From: Planctomycetales bacterium
Lineage (GTDB): Bacteria > Planctomycetota > Planctomycetia > Pirellulales > Pirellulaceae
Direction of reading: 5' to 3'
Length of the DNA stretch: 33,690 nt
Assembly (NCBI GenBank): GCA_020427005.1
Contig: JAGQOY010000062.1
Coordinates: forward strand, 1 to 33,690
Within the stretch, counting starts at the first letter, position 1, and each line of letters starts with the position of its first letter. The notes under the pieces are model-generated. The model was not told the origin of the DNA and did not search any database. It saw only the letters and a program-made list of their open reading frames with translations. Of the stretch, positions 33,592-33,690 are shown piece after piece. Made by a program: the position numbers and the translations under genes.

Positions 33592-33690
33592 GCAGGGTGA
33601 TGAAAAAGTCGATTTGCAAAATCTTGTGGACTATTAGTAACCCGAAGCGTCAGTGAGGGGCTGGGCACATTCCATCGCTGACGCTTCGGG
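33592..33690. mobile_element. MITE-like element, second copy (cut by window end)
   Basis: The plus strand from GCAGGGTGATGAAAAA onwards matches the reverse complement of 24036-24134 almost base for base, including GCAAAATCTTGTGGAC, the hairpin arm starting at 33636, GGGGCTGGGCACATTCC and GCTGACGCTTCGGG at the window edge. The terminal repeat at its left end is less well preserved (CGCAGG instead of CTAGCAGG). The rest of the element lies beyond the window. It is 180 bases upstream of the exported coiled-coil gene. Confidence 0.75.

Noticed and set aside
1..33690. tRNA genes
   Set aside because: No T-loop-like GGTTCGAATCC context with a matching acceptor stem was seen; scattered TTCGAA matches lie in coding or unstructured DNA.

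Overview
The window looks like a chromosomal segment of a planctomycete, most likely of the Pirellulaceae (Rhodopirellula/Blastopirellula type). This rests on the gene set rather than on any marker RNA: a formylglycine-type sulfatase with a discoidin-like tail, exported thioredoxin (TlpA) fusions with long helical N-termini, a thioredoxin-linker-YHS-like secreted protein, an HAE3/MMPL-type exporter of about 1250 residues, a MOFRL glycerate kinase, short secreted proteins of unknown function, wide intergenic spaces, frequent TTG/GTG starts and GC-rich dispersed hairpin repeats. No tRNA, rRNA, CRISPR array, prophage or intact insertion sequence was recognised.

Layout. 1-538: the end of an ATP synthase operon (atpD tail, atpC). 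1233-3569: a large YfhO-like membrane protein that sits between two diverged direct copies of an 85-bp noncoding repeat. 3737-6198 (minus): ligA translationally coupled to a GNAT acetyltransferase. 6586-8845 (minus): an ABC-2 type permease preceded by an acylphosphatase. 9042-9488: a small secreted protein whose stop codon overlaps that of the convergent glycerate kinase. 9485-14373 (minus): a probable four-gene transcript encoding two TlpA-like proteins, a membrane-anchored coiled-coil protein and glycerate kinase. 14635-18050 (minus): a secreted sulfatase and an exported von Willebrand A protein. 18796-20725 (plus): a compact DUF4864-like / ECF sigma / anti-sigma operon. 21187-22290: a sugar-binding lipoprotein with no ABC partners nearby. 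22341-22640: three hairpin repeat units that run up to the start of an exported amidohydrolase (22653-23849). 24013-24137: a MITE-like element. 24139-27894 (minus): the MMPL exporter. 28463-29791 (minus): rho with a long upstream region. 30679-32427: the thioredoxin-YHS protein. 32520-33410 (minus): an exported coiled-coil protein, followed at the window edge by an inverted second copy of the MITE-like element.

Functionally the window mixes housekeeping genes (F1 ATP synthase, DNA ligase, Rho) with a large cell-envelope set: at least nine products carry a signal peptide, lipobox or N-terminal anchor. Three of them are thioredoxin-fold proteins predicted to act outside the cytoplasm, pointing to considerable investment in envelope redox chemistry. 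I found no obvious defence system. The least explained parts are the exported multidomain proteins of unknown role and the three families of noncoding repeats.
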